From a virus, in the IMG/VR virus record IMGVR_UViG_3300044609_000960, positions 62,001-126,000 of that record: a stretch of 64,000 nt of DNA; one strand, 5' to 3'. The notes beneath the pieces are model-generated. The model had not been told where the DNA came from. It saw nothing but the letters and a program-made list of their open reading frames with translations, and made no database searches. Each line of letters opens with the position of its first letter. The first letter of the stretch is position 1. The position numbers and the translations under genes are program-made. Positions 18,484 to 28,700 of this stretch are shown piece after piece.

Positions 18484-18516
18484 GCGGGAAGGAAACTTTT
18501 TCCAACCCGCTTTTTT
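18484..18516. terminator. Bidirectional intrinsic terminator
   Basis: GCGGG (18484-18488) pairs with CCCGC (18506-18510), and GGAAA (18491-18495) pairs with TTTCC (18499-18503). A 2x2 A/A internal loop separates the stems, and the apical loop is 3 bases. Six T residues follow on the plus strand (18511-18516). On the minus strand the hairpin is followed by a nine-T run, the complement of A 18473-18481. It lies exactly between a plus gene ending at 18458 and a minus gene ending at 18515, so it can stop transcription from both sides. Confidence 0.8.
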
Positions 18517-18775
18517 ATTGCTTAAATACGATTTCAGGGCTGGAGTTCTTAGGATTCCGTCTTCCTTCTGCCAAGAATATTCGCTTAATCTTCATCCCAA
18601 GATCATAATACTCATCAAAAATATCCACTCTTCGCCCTTTGACGATATCAGTTATTTCCTTGCCCCCTTCCTCTTCTGAGTAGGTAATTCCATAGCAGTC
18701 ATTGGTGAGATATCTAGGATCTACTTGGGGGAAGTTAACATCTTCCCCAATGATCTTTATCTTACTTTTTGACAT
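18515..18775 (-). CDS. Small protein of unknown function, 86 aa
   Basis: The last gene of a three-gene minus-strand cluster. Its start overlaps the end of the upstream gene by 19 bases, and its stop lies against the bidirectional terminator. The N-terminus is SKSKIKIIGEDVNFPQVDPRYLTNDCYGI. The C-terminal half is helical and basic (YYDLGMKIKRIFLAEGRRN pattern). No catalytic motif is recognised. Tight packing in an operon and a good terminator make a real gene likely. Function is unknown. Confidence 0.6.
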   Translation of the reverse strand: MSKSKIKIIGEDVNFPQVDPRYLTNDCYGITYSEEEGGKEITDIVKGRRVDIFDEYYDLGMKIKRIFLAEGRRNPKNSSPEIVFKQ

Positions 18776-19116
18776 CTTTCGGATACCTCCACAACCCTAT
18801 TGATAAATCTCTCAACAAATTTAGGATCGGCAGGTACCAGATCATCTGGCCCATAGTCAGTAAATATACTCAAGTCGAAGATGGATGGAAGGTCAAAACG
18901 AGCGCTACTAGAATCAGGCCAACCACTAGAGATATATGAAAGAAACCCTTCTCTCATCGCCCGCGGTAAAAATCTTCCCCCGATAAGTTGCCAAATCCCT
19001 CCATCATAACAGAAAATATCTCCATTAGCAAGTACAACTACATCCCCAGGTTCCTTAGACTCTGGGAATTGAGCATTACCTCCACGGAGTCTGGTGATGA
19101 TCATTGCATTTCCCAT
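18757..19116 (-). CDS. Small virion-associated-like protein, 119 aa
   Basis: The ATG at 19116 overlaps the TGA of the upstream 58-aa gene by one base (TGATG), which suggests translational coupling and supports this start over the Met at codon 5. Residues about 20-50 contain KEPGDVVVLANGDIFCYDGGIWQLIGG. This resembles the GD-beta-hairpin-W modules seen at the start of fibre-associated proteins such as those at 39551 and 55865. The remainder is helical. A structural or assembly role is possible but not shown. Confidence 0.6.
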   Translation of the reverse strand: MGNAMIITRLRGGNAQFPESKEPGDVVVLANGDIFCYDGGIWQLIGGRFLPRAMREGFLSYISSGWPDSSSARFDLPSIFDLSIFTDYGPDDLVPADPKFVERFINRVVEVSERCQKVR

Positions 19117-19292
19117 CAGTATTCGTCAGGTGACTGAGTAGATTCTATCATAGGTGCTTCGGCATCGGCACCAAAGACCTCATCAAGGGCCTTCTCAAGT
19201 TGGGCGATCATGACCTGCGTGAGGTACTTATTCCCAGAAGCCTTGGCATCACTATAAGCATCAATGAGCGTAGCTAATTCTTTCTTTCCCAT
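19116..19292 (-). CDS. Very small acidic protein, 58 aa
   Basis: An ATG at 19292 opens a 58-codon frame on the minus strand ending in TGA at 19116-19118, coupled to the next gene through a one-base TGATG overlap. The protein begins MGKKELATLIDAYSDAKASG, continues as an amphipathic helix (VMIAQLEKALDEVFG), and ends in an acidic tail. The helix-turn-helix-like length and the operon coupling argue that it is translated. No family is recognised. The start lies in a divergent promoter region shared with the plus-strand gene at 19364. Confidence 0.6.
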   Translation of the reverse strand: MGKKELATLIDAYSDAKASGNKYLTQVMIAQLEKALDEVFGADAEAPMIESTQSPDEY

Positions 19293-19313
19293 GATTGCAA
19301 TTCACTCTGTCTT

Positions 19314-19321
19314 GTTTAAAG
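19314..19321 (+). promoter_or_regulatory. GTTTAAAG late-promoter-like element
   Basis: An exact octamer 43 bases before the ATG at 19364, in the gap between divergent genes. Between it and the ATG is the perfect 14-base palindrome AAACCTCGAGGTTT (19342-19355). Confidence 0.55.
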
Positions 19322-19363
19322 TTACTTAGACCTATAAACTAAAACCTCGAGGTTTATTACCTG

Positions 19364-19672
19364 ATGGCTCTCAATATTAAAGATTTTGAGATTTCAAAAA
19401 CGTTTAACAACGTAGTTCTCACAACTGTAACAGGTTCTCCAGATACCGATGGAGTCCCTACTATCTCCATCCCTTCCCTACTCGAGGGATATACTCAACT
19501 CCGCGCCCAAGGCCGACTCCAAGATGGATTTGGCACAGCGATCCCTCTGGTTCTTTCACGTAACCTTATTGAGGTGGAAGCGGATCCTCTTTCTGCGAAC
19601 TCCGTAATCCGTAGGCGCGATATGCACGCTATTCGTGCTCAACAATACATTCATAATCTTATCTGGAGCTGA
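19364..19672 (+). CDS. Small structural-region protein, 102 aa
   Basis: The N-terminus MALNIKDFEI matches that of the 144-aa protein at 15018 (MALIKDFEI), so the two may share a virion-docking segment. The C-terminus is helical and basic (RRRDMHAIRAQQYIHNLIW pattern). It is the first gene of a plus-strand run controlled by the octamer at 19314 and is followed nine bases after its stop by the next gene. No enzymatic motif is seen. Function is unknown, probably a virion or tail component. Confidence 0.65.
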   Translation: MALNIKDFEISKTFNNVVLTTVTGSPDTDGVPTISIPSLLEGYTQLRAQGRLQDGFGTAIPLVLSRNLIEVEADPLSANSVIRRRDMHAIRAQQYIHNLIWS

Positions 19673-19681
19673 TCTACCACC

Positions 19682-20086
19682 ATGGCAAACATTCTTCTCC
19701 CCGCAAATATCTCTAGTAATGCTCTCCGTTCTCCGACAAATATCGAGAATGCAGAAGCAAATCGTCTTATCACTGTTCCTGCTTCAACCAACCCACTCAC
19801 CGAGGCTGAACGTAATTTTGCACTTGTGACTTCATTAACAATTGCTAATAAGACTCTCGGCGCTGTTGAAGTAAATGCAAGAGTTGTTAATTCAACAACT
19901 TCAGCTTATATCCTTTATGCTGTTAGTATTCCAGCCGGAACTGCCTTTGAAGTAATCCAAGGCAATAAGTTTATCCTTAAAGAAGGAGATAGTCTCTATG
20001 TCTGGCACAACTCCACCTCGAGTAATGTTATTGATGTAATGGCTTCTTATACGATCCACGTCCCCAATAATCCATATACAGTCTGA
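19682..20086 (+). CDS. Beta-rich structural protein, 134 aa
   Basis: A GGAG sequence 11-14 bases upstream lies near the start. The protein is beta-rich with strands such as AYILYAVSIPAGTAFEVI and the pattern NKFILKEGDSLYVWHNSTS. This pattern is common in small phage virion proteins that form a jelly-roll or decoration-like fold. The stop overlaps the ATG of the next gene by one base (TGATG at 20084-20088). A head or tail decoration role is inferred from sequence style and position. Confidence 0.65.
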   Translation: MANILLPANISSNALRSPTNIENAEANRLITVPASTNPLTEAERNFALVTSLTIANKTLGAVEVNARVVNSTTSAYILYAVSIPAGTAFEVIQGNKFILKEGDSLYVWHNSTSSNVIDVMASYTIHVPNNPYTV

Positions 20087-20289
20087 TGCATAACGATCCT
20101 CTTAGTTCGGTGTATAAAATCGAGGGGATCTATGCTGATCCCTATGACGTAGTAAAAGCAATTAAGTCTACTCCGCAAGAACGCAAGCAAGAACTTATTG
20201 ATGCAATCAAATCTGGACATCTTGATGCCAATCCAAATGTCCTAAAAGAAATTAAAAAATTTGAGCATGAAAGAGATTTGTCTTCCTAG
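20086..20289 (+). CDS. Small protein of unknown function, 67 aa
   Basis: It is translationally coupled to the upstream gene by a one-base stop/start overlap. It is mostly helical and charged, with the pattern DPYDVVKAIKSTPQERKQELI followed by HLDANPNVLKEIKKFEHE. No known motif. It ends six bases before the next promoter-like octamer. Confidence 0.6.
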   Translation: MHNDPLSSVYKIEGIYADPYDVVKAIKSTPQERKQELIDAIKSGHLDANPNVLKEIKKFEHERDLSS

Positions 20290-20294
20290 AAAAA

Positions 20295-20302
20295 GTTTAA
20301 AG
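20295..20302 (+). promoter_or_regulatory. GTTTAAAG late-promoter-like element
   Basis: An exact octamer 23 bases before the ATG at 20325. A 6-bp stem-loop (20306-20322) follows within four bases. Confidence 0.6.
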
Positions 20303-20305
20303 TAA

Positions 20306-20322
20306 CTAAGACTAGCTCTTAG
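20306..20322 (+). other. Leader stem-loop before the tailspike gene
   Basis: CTAAGA (20306-20311) pairs with TCTTAG (20317-20322) across a five-base loop, ending two bases before the ATG at 20325. There is no room for a normal Shine-Dalgarno sequence. The short stem alone is not strong evidence, but its position repeats that of the hairpins at 8761 and 38671. Confidence 0.35.
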
Positions 20323-20324
20323 AC

Positions 20325-22658
20325 ATGAGATACATACCTGATACAGGAAAGCAATTTGTCCTTCAGGTCCCCGAGGATAAAAATTCTTACATTAATGTAA
20401 AAAATTATGATGCTAGGGGACTCTCCACGGTATTTACTGGGAGTATTTTTTCTGGACTTGAAGACCAACTATCGATTGGATCTATTTCCGATGGTGAAGG
20501 AAAGACCCTTCAGCAATATCTAGACGTCCTTTCCGTCGGAATTGAACTCCAAGCGCATATTTACAGAGGTGTAGGATCTGGAGGAGGTGATCTTCCCATC
20601 ATCTCTGTGTCAAATGTAAACCTACAAGGGGTAAATTTTTCTAGTTCGAATGTTACATCGAATCTTATTCAACCCCTTAAGTACTATATCTTTGGCTACG
20701 ATACCTCCACGGGTAAAATGCCAAATGCTGTGCAAATTGTAGGCGCAGAAGGTCAATATTCTAAGGTCCTTGATCCTAATAATTGGAATCAAGATCAATA
20801 TGTAGATATTAATTTTACAAAAACAGGTCAATACGTAGTTCCTATTATCTACAGAGTTTGGGGAACTAGAGTTGAATTCCTAGGGATGATAGGCAATGCC
20901 AAGATCGGCTTCCCTGGGGCATCAGTTCTCACCTTTAGAGATTATGGCCTCAAAGAAATCCCAAGTTGGAATAATGATCCTGACTATTGGACACCTGATT
21001 TTCTTGATAGTGTAATCTCCATTCTTGGAGGTGTTCCAACACAACTCAAGAAAATTGTTGGTAGAGAGCATCTTAAGATCATGCCACGCATCGAAGGTTC
21101 TCAACCAAACTATATTCAATGTAAGGCTGTTCCTGATGGTTCTTTGATTAATCCCGAGGATTATCAATTTGGCGATGAGGTAAAATTTGTTATTGATGAC
21201 ACTCAGCCTATCCGCAATGCTATTAACTTAGCTGCTCAAGGTAATATCAAAGAGATCTTTTTCCCTGCTGGAACTTATCACTTTAGAAATTCCTCTTTCA
21301 TCAATACTGCTTCCACAGATTATAGCAATATTTCATTTAGAGGAATTGGAGAAGGATCTATAATAAAAAGATTGAGATCTAGTATTTCTGGATCAATTAA
21401 CCCTGGCCTTATTAACTTTTCTGGACAAGGTAGTTCGGCAAGTGTAGAAGGAATTAGGTTTAGATCTTTGGTTTTTGATGGAAACCGTTCATCAACTGCG
21501 TCACTAATCGGACCTATAGCAGGATCTATCGACCCTTCGAGATATATTGCTGAGACCCTCATATTTTTAAAATACGCAAATAATATCTCAGTAACAGAAT
21601 GTAGATTTATTGACGCCGGAGGAGCTGGAGTTCATACGGAGTTTTGTTCTGCTATCCTGCTCACTAATAGCATATTTAGTCGTCTTGGTAGATCATATGA
21701 GCCAGAGGTTCGTCCTATCGAGGTATATGAGACATCAAATTCTATTGTCCAAGGAAATATTTTTGAGTTCTGTACTTCTGGCCCATATTTCTTTAGCGTA
21801 GACTTTTCCACAATTAATAACAACATCATCCGTTCTTGCGGAGACCAAGGAGTAGTTCTTGAAACTTCGTATCAATGGAACGCAGCCAATAACCTAGCTT
21901 ATTCAGACACAGACTCCTTAATCCGTTCTGTAGATCAATATAATAATGAATACTCTAAGGCTCCGATTGAGATCCGTAGAGGCACTGCTCTTGAACCAAT
22001 TTACTTCACCGTAACAAATGGTGGTGAAACTATTGGAATTAAGAAAGACACTATTATTGCCGATATCTACGGGTTAGACGCTCTAGGTAGAAAGAATGCT
22101 TCAAATAAAATTGGATCATTTAAAGTTATTCAGACTGCCGACCAACTCGAAGCTGGAATCTTTTCAGTTACTCTACCTGGATTACAATCTGCCACAATCG
22201 ATGGCAATACAGTTCCTTCTACATCAAGTTTCTCTCTTCTAGACCCGGGTAGTAATCAATTTGGGTATATGTATGAGATCTCAGGTACTGTACGTCTAGG
22301 ATCTTCTGGCAGAGGGTATGTCCCAGTAAATATCCGAAATGCAAATATCGGTGGTACAAACTACCTTGCAATTCAACTCAGAAATTCTTCTGAACTACTC
22401 TCATTCTTAATTTTTGATGCGGATAGTGCGGAGAATGACTACATCATCATTGAAGGATTCTCAAATACCGATCTTGATGGATGGGATCAAAATTCTGCTT
22501 ATAGAGTTGTTGGTGTAGACATCAATAGTAATTCTCTCCTCATCGATCCAATCCCCAGCTTATCGCCAGGGACCACCGGAGTAGATTTCCTTGGAGGTCA
22601 ACTCTATATCCAACGTTCTAATTACCAAATTGCCGACGGCAACATTATCGTAAACTGA
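20325..22658 (+). CDS. Beta-helix tailspike-like protein, 777 aa
   Basis: Residues about 289-320 carry IDDTQPIRNAINLA then KEIFFPAGTYHF, the standard opening of pectate-lyase-3-type right-handed beta-helix tailspikes. Long rungs rich in Asn, Ile and Val follow (patterns such as NNISVTECRF, SNSIVQGNIFEF and INNNIIRSCG) to about residue 520, then beta-rich C-terminal domains. The first about 280 residues look like a virion-attachment region (YINVKNYDARG). This fold in phages usually binds and often cleaves surface polysaccharide. I cannot assign catalytic residues, so the depolymerase role is possible rather than shown. Confidence 0.75.
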   Translation: MRYIPDTGKQFVLQVPEDKNSYINVKNYDARGLSTVFTGSIFSGLEDQLSIGSISDGEGKTLQQYLDVLSVGIELQAHIYRGVGSGGGDLPIISVSNVNLQGVNFSSSNVTSNLIQPLKYYIFGYDTSTGKMPNAVQIVGAEGQYSKVLDPNNWNQDQYVDINFTKTGQYVVPIIYRVWGTRVEFLGMIGNAKIGFPGASVLTFRDYGLKEIPSWNNDPDYWTPDFLDSVISILGGVPTQLKKIVGREHLKIMPRIEGSQPNYIQCKAVPDGSLINPEDYQFGDEVKFVIDDTQPIRNAINLAAQGNIKEIFFPAGTYHFRNSSFINTASTDYSNISFRGIGEGSIIKRLRSSISGSINPGLINFSGQGSSASVEGIRFRSLVFDGNRSSTASLIGPIAGSIDPSRYIAETLIFLKYANNISVTECRFIDAGGAGVHTEFCSAILLTNSIFSRLGRSYEPEVRPIEVYETSNSIVQGNIFEFCTSGPYFFSVDFSTINNNIIRSCGDQGVVLETSYQWNAANNLAYSDTDSLIRSVDQYNNEYSKAPIEIRRGTALEPIYFTVTNGGETIGIKKDTIIADIYGLDALGRKNASNKIGSFKVIQTADQLEAGIFSVTLPGLQSATIDGNTVPSTSSFSLLDPGSNQFGYMYEISGTVRLGSSGRGYVPVNIRNANIGGTNYLAIQLRNSSELLSFLIFDADSAENDYIIIEGFSNTDLDGWDQNSAYRVVGVDINSNSLLIDPIPSLSPGTTGVDFLGGQLYIQRSNYQIADGNIIVN

Positions 22659-22678
22659 TTCACTAATTCCTCTTTACC

Positions 22679-25600
22679 ATGGCAAACAAAAAGACTATTA
22701 TCGGAAAAACAGCTCCGGTGCCTCTTGGCCAACAAAAAGCTGTTAACTCTCTCCCTGTTGTTTTTGCTGAGGACCAGCCACCGATCCCTGTAGAAGAGCA
22801 GAATAAAATTCAATCAGAAGTTGCCCTAAGCCTTCTTGGTATTCCTAGAGCTGAAGTTGCTCTTGGTATTTTTGCTGACGTAAACACTTATGATATCAAC
22901 CCATCAGAGTGGTCTCAATTCCCTATTGAAAATGAGATTGATGGAGATGGAAATACAGTAACAGGTTTAAATCACCTAGCAAAGGAAGCCGGTGCTGAGC
23001 TAGTCGCTGAGACCGGACGTACCACCGTCTTAACCTCTAAACGTTTCTTCCGTTACCAACCTGGTCGTGTGTCTTCTTCCACCATGGGTGTGAAGATGAA
23101 TAAGACCGCCTCGACATACGATTCATCAACCCCCAACCGGGATATTATGAAAGGAGCCCCCTCTATCAAAAAGTGGGGAATCTTTGATAAATTCGATGGA
23201 TACTACTTCGAGATTGTTAATGGTGGGGATAAAAATGACTTCCGTTGTGTAAGACGTACACAAGCCCTTGTATATACTCAACCAGCCGGTGTGGAAACTA
23301 CCGGTGATGGATGGAATAAAATTGCCACTGCTGCTACTGGAACAAGTAATATTAAAGCTGGTAACTGGGGTGTTGTTGGAGAAGATCCAGTAATTTTTAG
23401 AAATGGCCTGGCGTATGTTGCTGCCGCTGTCTATGACCCCAGCCTCTGCTATAGCCCGGATGATGTTCTTGCTGTTGAGAACGGCGCCGATCTTAACGAT
23501 TATGAATTTGAAGAGGGATACGCTGTAAGACTTGCTTATAGAAACGCTGCAAACAACTTTGTTGAGCATCTCGCAGGTCGCCAATTCCAATTCCCATTTG
23601 ACCAGAAGGACATTGATAAAGCTAGCGCTGACTATCTTAACTGGAAGCAGAATGATCTTTTCCTTAAGCCAGCTTCTGAATACATCCGTCTTGACGCCCA
23701 CTGCAAATGGCAGGATATTGTCACTAATTTAAGTCGTGGTGGTGGGGCCACATTTAGCCCAGAAATCGGCATCTCTGGTGATTCGATCCTTGCTAATACT
23801 ACCGATGCTAGATTCGGGTTTGATACTGATCCTTCTGAGACTAATAGCGGGGTAAAGATTTGGAATTTACTTGTTAGCACCCAAGGTGCCACTCAAGTTA
23901 CTCAAACTCAATTTAGAAATAGATTTGGTGTAGATTCTCATCGTTCTTCGGCTAAAGAATACGATCCTGCATCTGAAATTTCTGATGCTGGTAAGAAAAA
24001 TATCACTCTTAAGGAATGGTTCCATCTTTGTGTACCTAAGCAATATCGTCTGGTATATGAATGGAGACCAGTTAGAGCTATGTTCTCTGGCGACCATCTT
24101 AATGGACAAAATAATGCCGTCCGTTGGAGCGATGTATCAACAGCCAACGTAGATCCTACAGATATCTCTGTTAAGCGCCCTGGGGATCCAGTCATCCTTG
24201 ATGGAGCAGTGCTTACTGACCAATCTGTATATGATATTGACTTCACTAAGGTAACCATGTGGAAGATTGAATTCTCATGGTATGGTGCTGTTGGTGCTTT
24301 ATTCCTCTGTTATGTCCCAGTTGCTAACGGTGAGGCTAGATGGGTAAGAGTCCATCACATGAGGGCATCTAACCAACTTGATGTTGCATCACTTGGTAAT
24401 GCTACTCTGCCAATCACCTACATGACGCATGGAGGTAAGGCAAATAATTTACAAGAAGGTAACAGACTAGTTAAATACGGTGCTTCATATTACATCGATG
24501 GTGGAGATAAAGGTACTGTAAGACTTCTATCCAAGGCCTCTGATTATCCTAAGAGTTCAAAATATGGTGCATTAAATGCAACTGTTGCTACGGTACCGGT
24601 ATCCAACTCTTTTGAGATTACATTTAACCAGGCTCTTCGCGATCAACTGATTGGCTCATATCTAAAAACAGATACTACCACGAAGGTTATCTGGGTTGAG
24701 AACAGCGTTACCGCCGGTCGTGTAGTTCTCTACTTTAATAGAAATGTCTCTGGATTCTTGGCGTTAAATAATACCATAGAGTTAATTGTTCCACGTAGAC
24801 AGAGAGCTATGATGGCTTTAAGGGCTAAGGATAATGTCATTAACACATCTGGCGTCGGAGTAAGAAACCGTATCCAACTCTATCCAATAAAATATAGCCT
24901 TGGATTAACTGATTTCTCTGGAGAAGATAATATTGTATCTATTAACTTTATTAAAAATCCACTGTTAATTACAAATAACCTAAATAATACTGGATTAGCT
25001 GCTACGGTCGACACCCCCATTTATACTAATTCTTCCGAGGCAAGTAAAGGATTCGAACTTGGTTCAGGAACCGTACCCAAGAAGATTTTATCAGGTACAA
25101 ATATTTCTTCTGGAAACTATTCCACACTAATAGGAACCCTTAACGCCGATGGGAAGTACTTCTATGCCTATATGCGTTCTAAGCCCACCAATGACGTTGG
25201 AAGCGGATTCCCAACCACGCCGGGCACGGATGAAGGAGAGATGCTTGTAAGGTTCTTTAATAAAGGCGGAGTTATTTACATTCAAAACTATGAGGCCCAG
25301 GCCACTGACATCAGTGTATTTGGCAACCTCATGTTTGTGAAGATGTATACCTTTGATACTGAGGGTAATATTACGGCCTTAACAGGAACAATTGGCTCCT
25401 CGGCATCTAACGGAAATCATAATAAGTACGAGAATCAGAAGAAATGGGATGCTTCTGAAATAGGAACATGGGAGTCTATTGCTTCCCTTTCCGGCGCGAA
25501 GATTTCCCAAGACTTCCGTCTTGCCCCAGTTGCGAATACAGGTAACAATATCTTCTCAATCTACGCTAATAAGGGTGGGGCTCAGTACGATCTGACAGAT

Positions 25601-25753
25601 TACTTCTCATATAATAAGGAATATATCTCTTTCCCACTTACAAATGAAGTAGATATTTTAGGAGTCTATGCTTTCTGGGAATCAACTTCCTCCGCCACGC
25701 CACCAACGACTTCCGTTGATATCGTCAATTCATTAACTTGGGAGGAGCAGTGA
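22679..25753 (+). CDS. Virion structural protein, 1024 aa, paralogue of the following gene
   Basis: It shares a series of modules with the 1359-aa neighbour: SLLGI then ALGIFADVNTYDINPSEW (about 51-79), RFFRYQPGRVS (about 122-132), WGIFDKFDGYYFE (about 162-177), VTMWKIEFSWYGAVGA (about 523-540) and KYGASYYIDGGDKGT (about 598-612). I know this module set from large structural proteins of T4-like cyanophages, where the function is not established. There is no membrane segment. The ATG lies 20 bases after the tailspike stop without a visible Shine-Dalgarno sequence. It is likely a tail or baseplate-attached fibre component. Confidence 0.7.
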   Translation: MANKKTIIGKTAPVPLGQQKAVNSLPVVFAEDQPPIPVEEQNKIQSEVALSLLGIPRAEVALGIFADVNTYDINPSEWSQFPIENEIDGDGNTVTGLNHLAKEAGAELVAETGRTTVLTSKRFFRYQPGRVSSSTMGVKMNKTASTYDSSTPNRDIMKGAPSIKKWGIFDKFDGYYFEIVNGGDKNDFRCVRRTQALVYTQPAGVETTGDGWNKIATAATGTSNIKAGNWGVVGEDPVIFRNGLAYVAAAVYDPSLCYSPDDVLAVENGADLNDYEFEEGYAVRLAYRNAANNFVEHLAGRQFQFPFDQKDIDKASADYLNWKQNDLFLKPASEYIRLDAHCKWQDIVTNLSRGGGATFSPEIGISGDSILANTTDARFGFDTDPSETNSGVKIWNLLVSTQGATQVTQTQFRNRFGVDSHRSSAKEYDPASEISDAGKKNITLKEWFHLCVPKQYRLVYEWRPVRAMFSGDHLNGQNNAVRWSDVSTANVDPTDISVKRPGDPVILDGAVLTDQSVYDIDFTKVTMWKIEFSWYGAVGALFLCYVPVANGEARWVRVHHMRASNQLDVASLGNATLPITYMTHGGKANNLQEGNRLVKYGASYYIDGGDKGTVRLLSKASDYPKSSKYGALNATVATVPVSNSFEITFNQALRDQLIGSYLKTDTTTKVIWVENSVTAGRVVLYFNRNVSGFLALNNTIELIVPRRQRAMMALRAKDNVINTSGVGVRNRIQLYPIKYSLGLTDFSGEDNIVSINFIKNPLLITNNLNNTGLAATVDTPIYTNSSEASKGFELGSGTVPKKILSGTNISSGNYSTLIGTLNADGKYFYAYMRSKPTNDVGSGFPTTPGTDEGEMLVRFFNKGGVIYIQNYEAQATDISVFGNLMFVKMYTFDTEGNITALTGTIGSSASNGNHNKYENQKKWDASEIGTWESIASLSGAKISQDFRLAPVANTGNNIFSIYANKGGAQYDLTDYFSYNKEYISFPLTNEVDILGVYAFWESTSSATPPTTSVDIVNSLTWEEQ

Positions 25754-25754
25754 T

Positions 25755-28700
25755 ATGCCAGAGTATACTTCCGGTTCTTCAATAAGGGCGGAAAGAACTC
25801 CGCCAAGAAAGTCTGTCTCAAAAAAACAAATGGTGGATTTTAGGGGATTTCCCCTATCCACCGAGGAAGGAAACCCTTTAACTACTAGTAAAGAATCGTA
25901 TCCTAAAGCCGAGTATGGAGCAGATAATGCTCCCTCGGTTGTACTTAATAGTGATTCTTATCTAAAAGACGGGATTAGTTCAGCAAACCAATTTAGCAAG
26001 AGGAATCCAGCTGCTCTTCCCATGATCGAGCAGTTTGCAGATACTTCAGAAGTTAGTCGTTCTCTATTAGGAATTAATCGTGAGACTACTCAACAGGGAC
26101 TTTTTGGGAACGTAAGTACCTATGGCCTTGATGAGAAAGACTGGAGGGTAGATGGAACTCCGAATAGAGATCCATATTTCTGGTACTCTAGACCCTCTTC
26201 CTCTGGACCTTATTTTGAAACAAAATTTGAAGAGGACACAAAAAATTCTGCATTAGCTATCTCTGTATATCCGTCACCTTTTACCCCACCAGGCAAACCA
26301 TCTCTCCAAGACCAACTAATAAACCCAGGTGGTGCGGAGAGATATAGAGGATGGGGACAATATCTCAACTCTATCATTGCTCAATATCTTATTGAGTATA
26401 TGGTAAAGAATTTTACAGAAGATCAACTTGCTGAGTTTAATCTTTTATACCTTCTCAATAAATACCCTCCTAATATCCTACCCGATGGTTCTTATGAGTT
26501 CAATCAACTCTATTGGGATAAAATTTGGTTAGATATTCAACAAACAAGATTTGGTGCTGTATCAGACTATCCACTGATTCCATCCGGCCGTGCAATAAAT
26601 TTTGTTCCAACTTCTACAGAATCATTACTTCTCACACCGTTTAAAAGCGCTGATTTATGGGGTGAAGATGGAGATGATCGAGTTATCATCCCTCAGGCAG
26701 ATGCAGCTGTTCCGAACACCTTAAGTTGCTCATGGGATAGTTTCTTATTTAGTACGACAAGAGTATATTACCCAGAAGGTAGTTCAGAAGATAAAGGCCA
26801 TTATCGGATCAAAACCAATCCTACCCCAGAACTTTGGAGTAAGTATTTTGGTCTAAATTGGGAATATTTACGTCAAGATCTTAAGGACTGGAGCTTTACA
26901 ATTCATAACTCGTCCTCCACTGTAACTCAGGTAGAGAAAGATCTTAAACTTCCGCATTTTATTCTTGATTCTCCTATCGAAGCAAATCCAAATAATATCT
27001 TCAGTTCTACGTGGCCGAATCAACAGTTCGGAGAGGCAATCAACCTACCTACTACAGAAAATAAGATAGGCGGTTCAGCTGGTGTAAGTTCAGAGATTAC
27101 AATCAAATCTATTAGGGCCTTTAGATACCAACCTGGACGGATTAGTGGATTTACCTACGGTTCCAAAGCATCTGAAATCGGTGCTGGTCCTGGTACCACT
27201 ATCGAGTGGGGAATAGAAAATGATACTGATGGTTACTTCTTTAGACTCCGTGATGGCGCTGATTTCACAATCGTTCGCCGATCAATCATCCCTCTTGAAG
27301 AAACTGATTTCCTAGCCGATTCTGGATACGCTGAAAATACCCGTGAGATTTTTTATAATGGTCGTAGACAATATGAGACCATTATAGAACAAAAAAATAT
27401 GAATGGTGATCCTCTCAATGGCGAGGGGGAAAGTGGATATATTCTCAATCCAGATACTGTCACCATGTATAAGATTGAGTTTGGTTGGTATGGTGCTATT
27501 GGCGCTAAGTTTTATGCATATATTCCAGAAGAAAATGGAGAATGTCGTTGGGTATCATTACACACTCTAGTCATTGAAAACCAACTTGGACAACCATGTT
27601 TAGGCGATCCTTTCTTCTATTTTAGATATAGACTAACAGTATCTGACTCATCAACGATTAGATTGGATCAGTACCTTTATAAGTTTGGCGCATCATACTA
27701 TATTGATGGTTATGACAAAGGTACTCTATATTCATCATACGCAAAGTCTAAAAAACGTGATTTAGTTGATCCCAAGTTTTCTGTCTCTAAGACATATCTC
27801 AACGCGATTGATTGGACAGTACTCATGGGAGTAAAACCAAAGCAGTATCTATATAATAGATATGGTAGCGAAATATACAATAAAAAAGAAATTTTCCCTA
27901 AGAGCTTTTCTATCTTCTCTCAAGAAGATTGTGAGATAAAAATCATTCGTCAAGAAGCTTGTCCAGAATTTGCTTATACTCACCAAGAAGGATATACGTG
28001 GGCCTTATTACCAGAAAACCGTAGAATGAGGGCAAAATTTAGTGTTAATAATTTTAATATTAATGAGTCGTCCTTAGGTATTACATTACAAGACGCAACT
28101 TCTCATACAGCGACATTAGCCTATGCTGGATCGCTGGAAGGAGATTGGAGATCACCTACTAATTCGCAAAATTATTCGGTCATAGGATCAGAGTCAATTA
28201 GAGTAGTGGGTGATGATTTATTCCAACTTGTAATGACGCAGAAAAACCTCGCTGGGGTTAATAGCGTATTTAAATTAAAAAGAGTAGAAAATGGTGGATA
28301 TTTATCTTCTAGAAATAGTGATCTTGAATCGGACAATGTCTATTTACCATTTACCTATGCTCAAGTAGGCGAATATACTTCTGGATATGAAGTAGAATTT
28401 GACTATTATCGCCGGGATCAAATTCTTTTATCATCAGTAAATATTATCTCTGATGAGTTTTTTATTTTCTGGACCGGAGGTAGTCGTGAAGGAATAGACT
28501 CCACTCATGCTTCAACGGTTAGATTTGGATTTTCTTGGCCCGATGTATCAAACTCATCAAGTCTTATCCATGTAAACAGAGATGTTAATTCTTGGGGTGT
28601 AGAGCTTCCAAGTGATGATCTAGATGGCCTAGGAGATGACCATGTTAAATACGACAATGAGAAATTCTATGAAGGTCTCCCTGTTGATCTTATAAAGGAC

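Noticed and set aside
23126-23701. A 191-codon open frame on the minus strand
   Set aside because: It lies fully inside the 1024-aa plus-strand gene, whose modules are conserved with its neighbour. The antisense frame has no recognisable motif, operon context or promoter.
26639-26646. GTTTAAAA inside a gene, similar to the promoter octamer (also at 37676 and 62010)
   Set aside because: These lie deep inside coding regions without a gene start nearby, and all end in A rather than G. I treat them as chance matches in AT-rich sequence.
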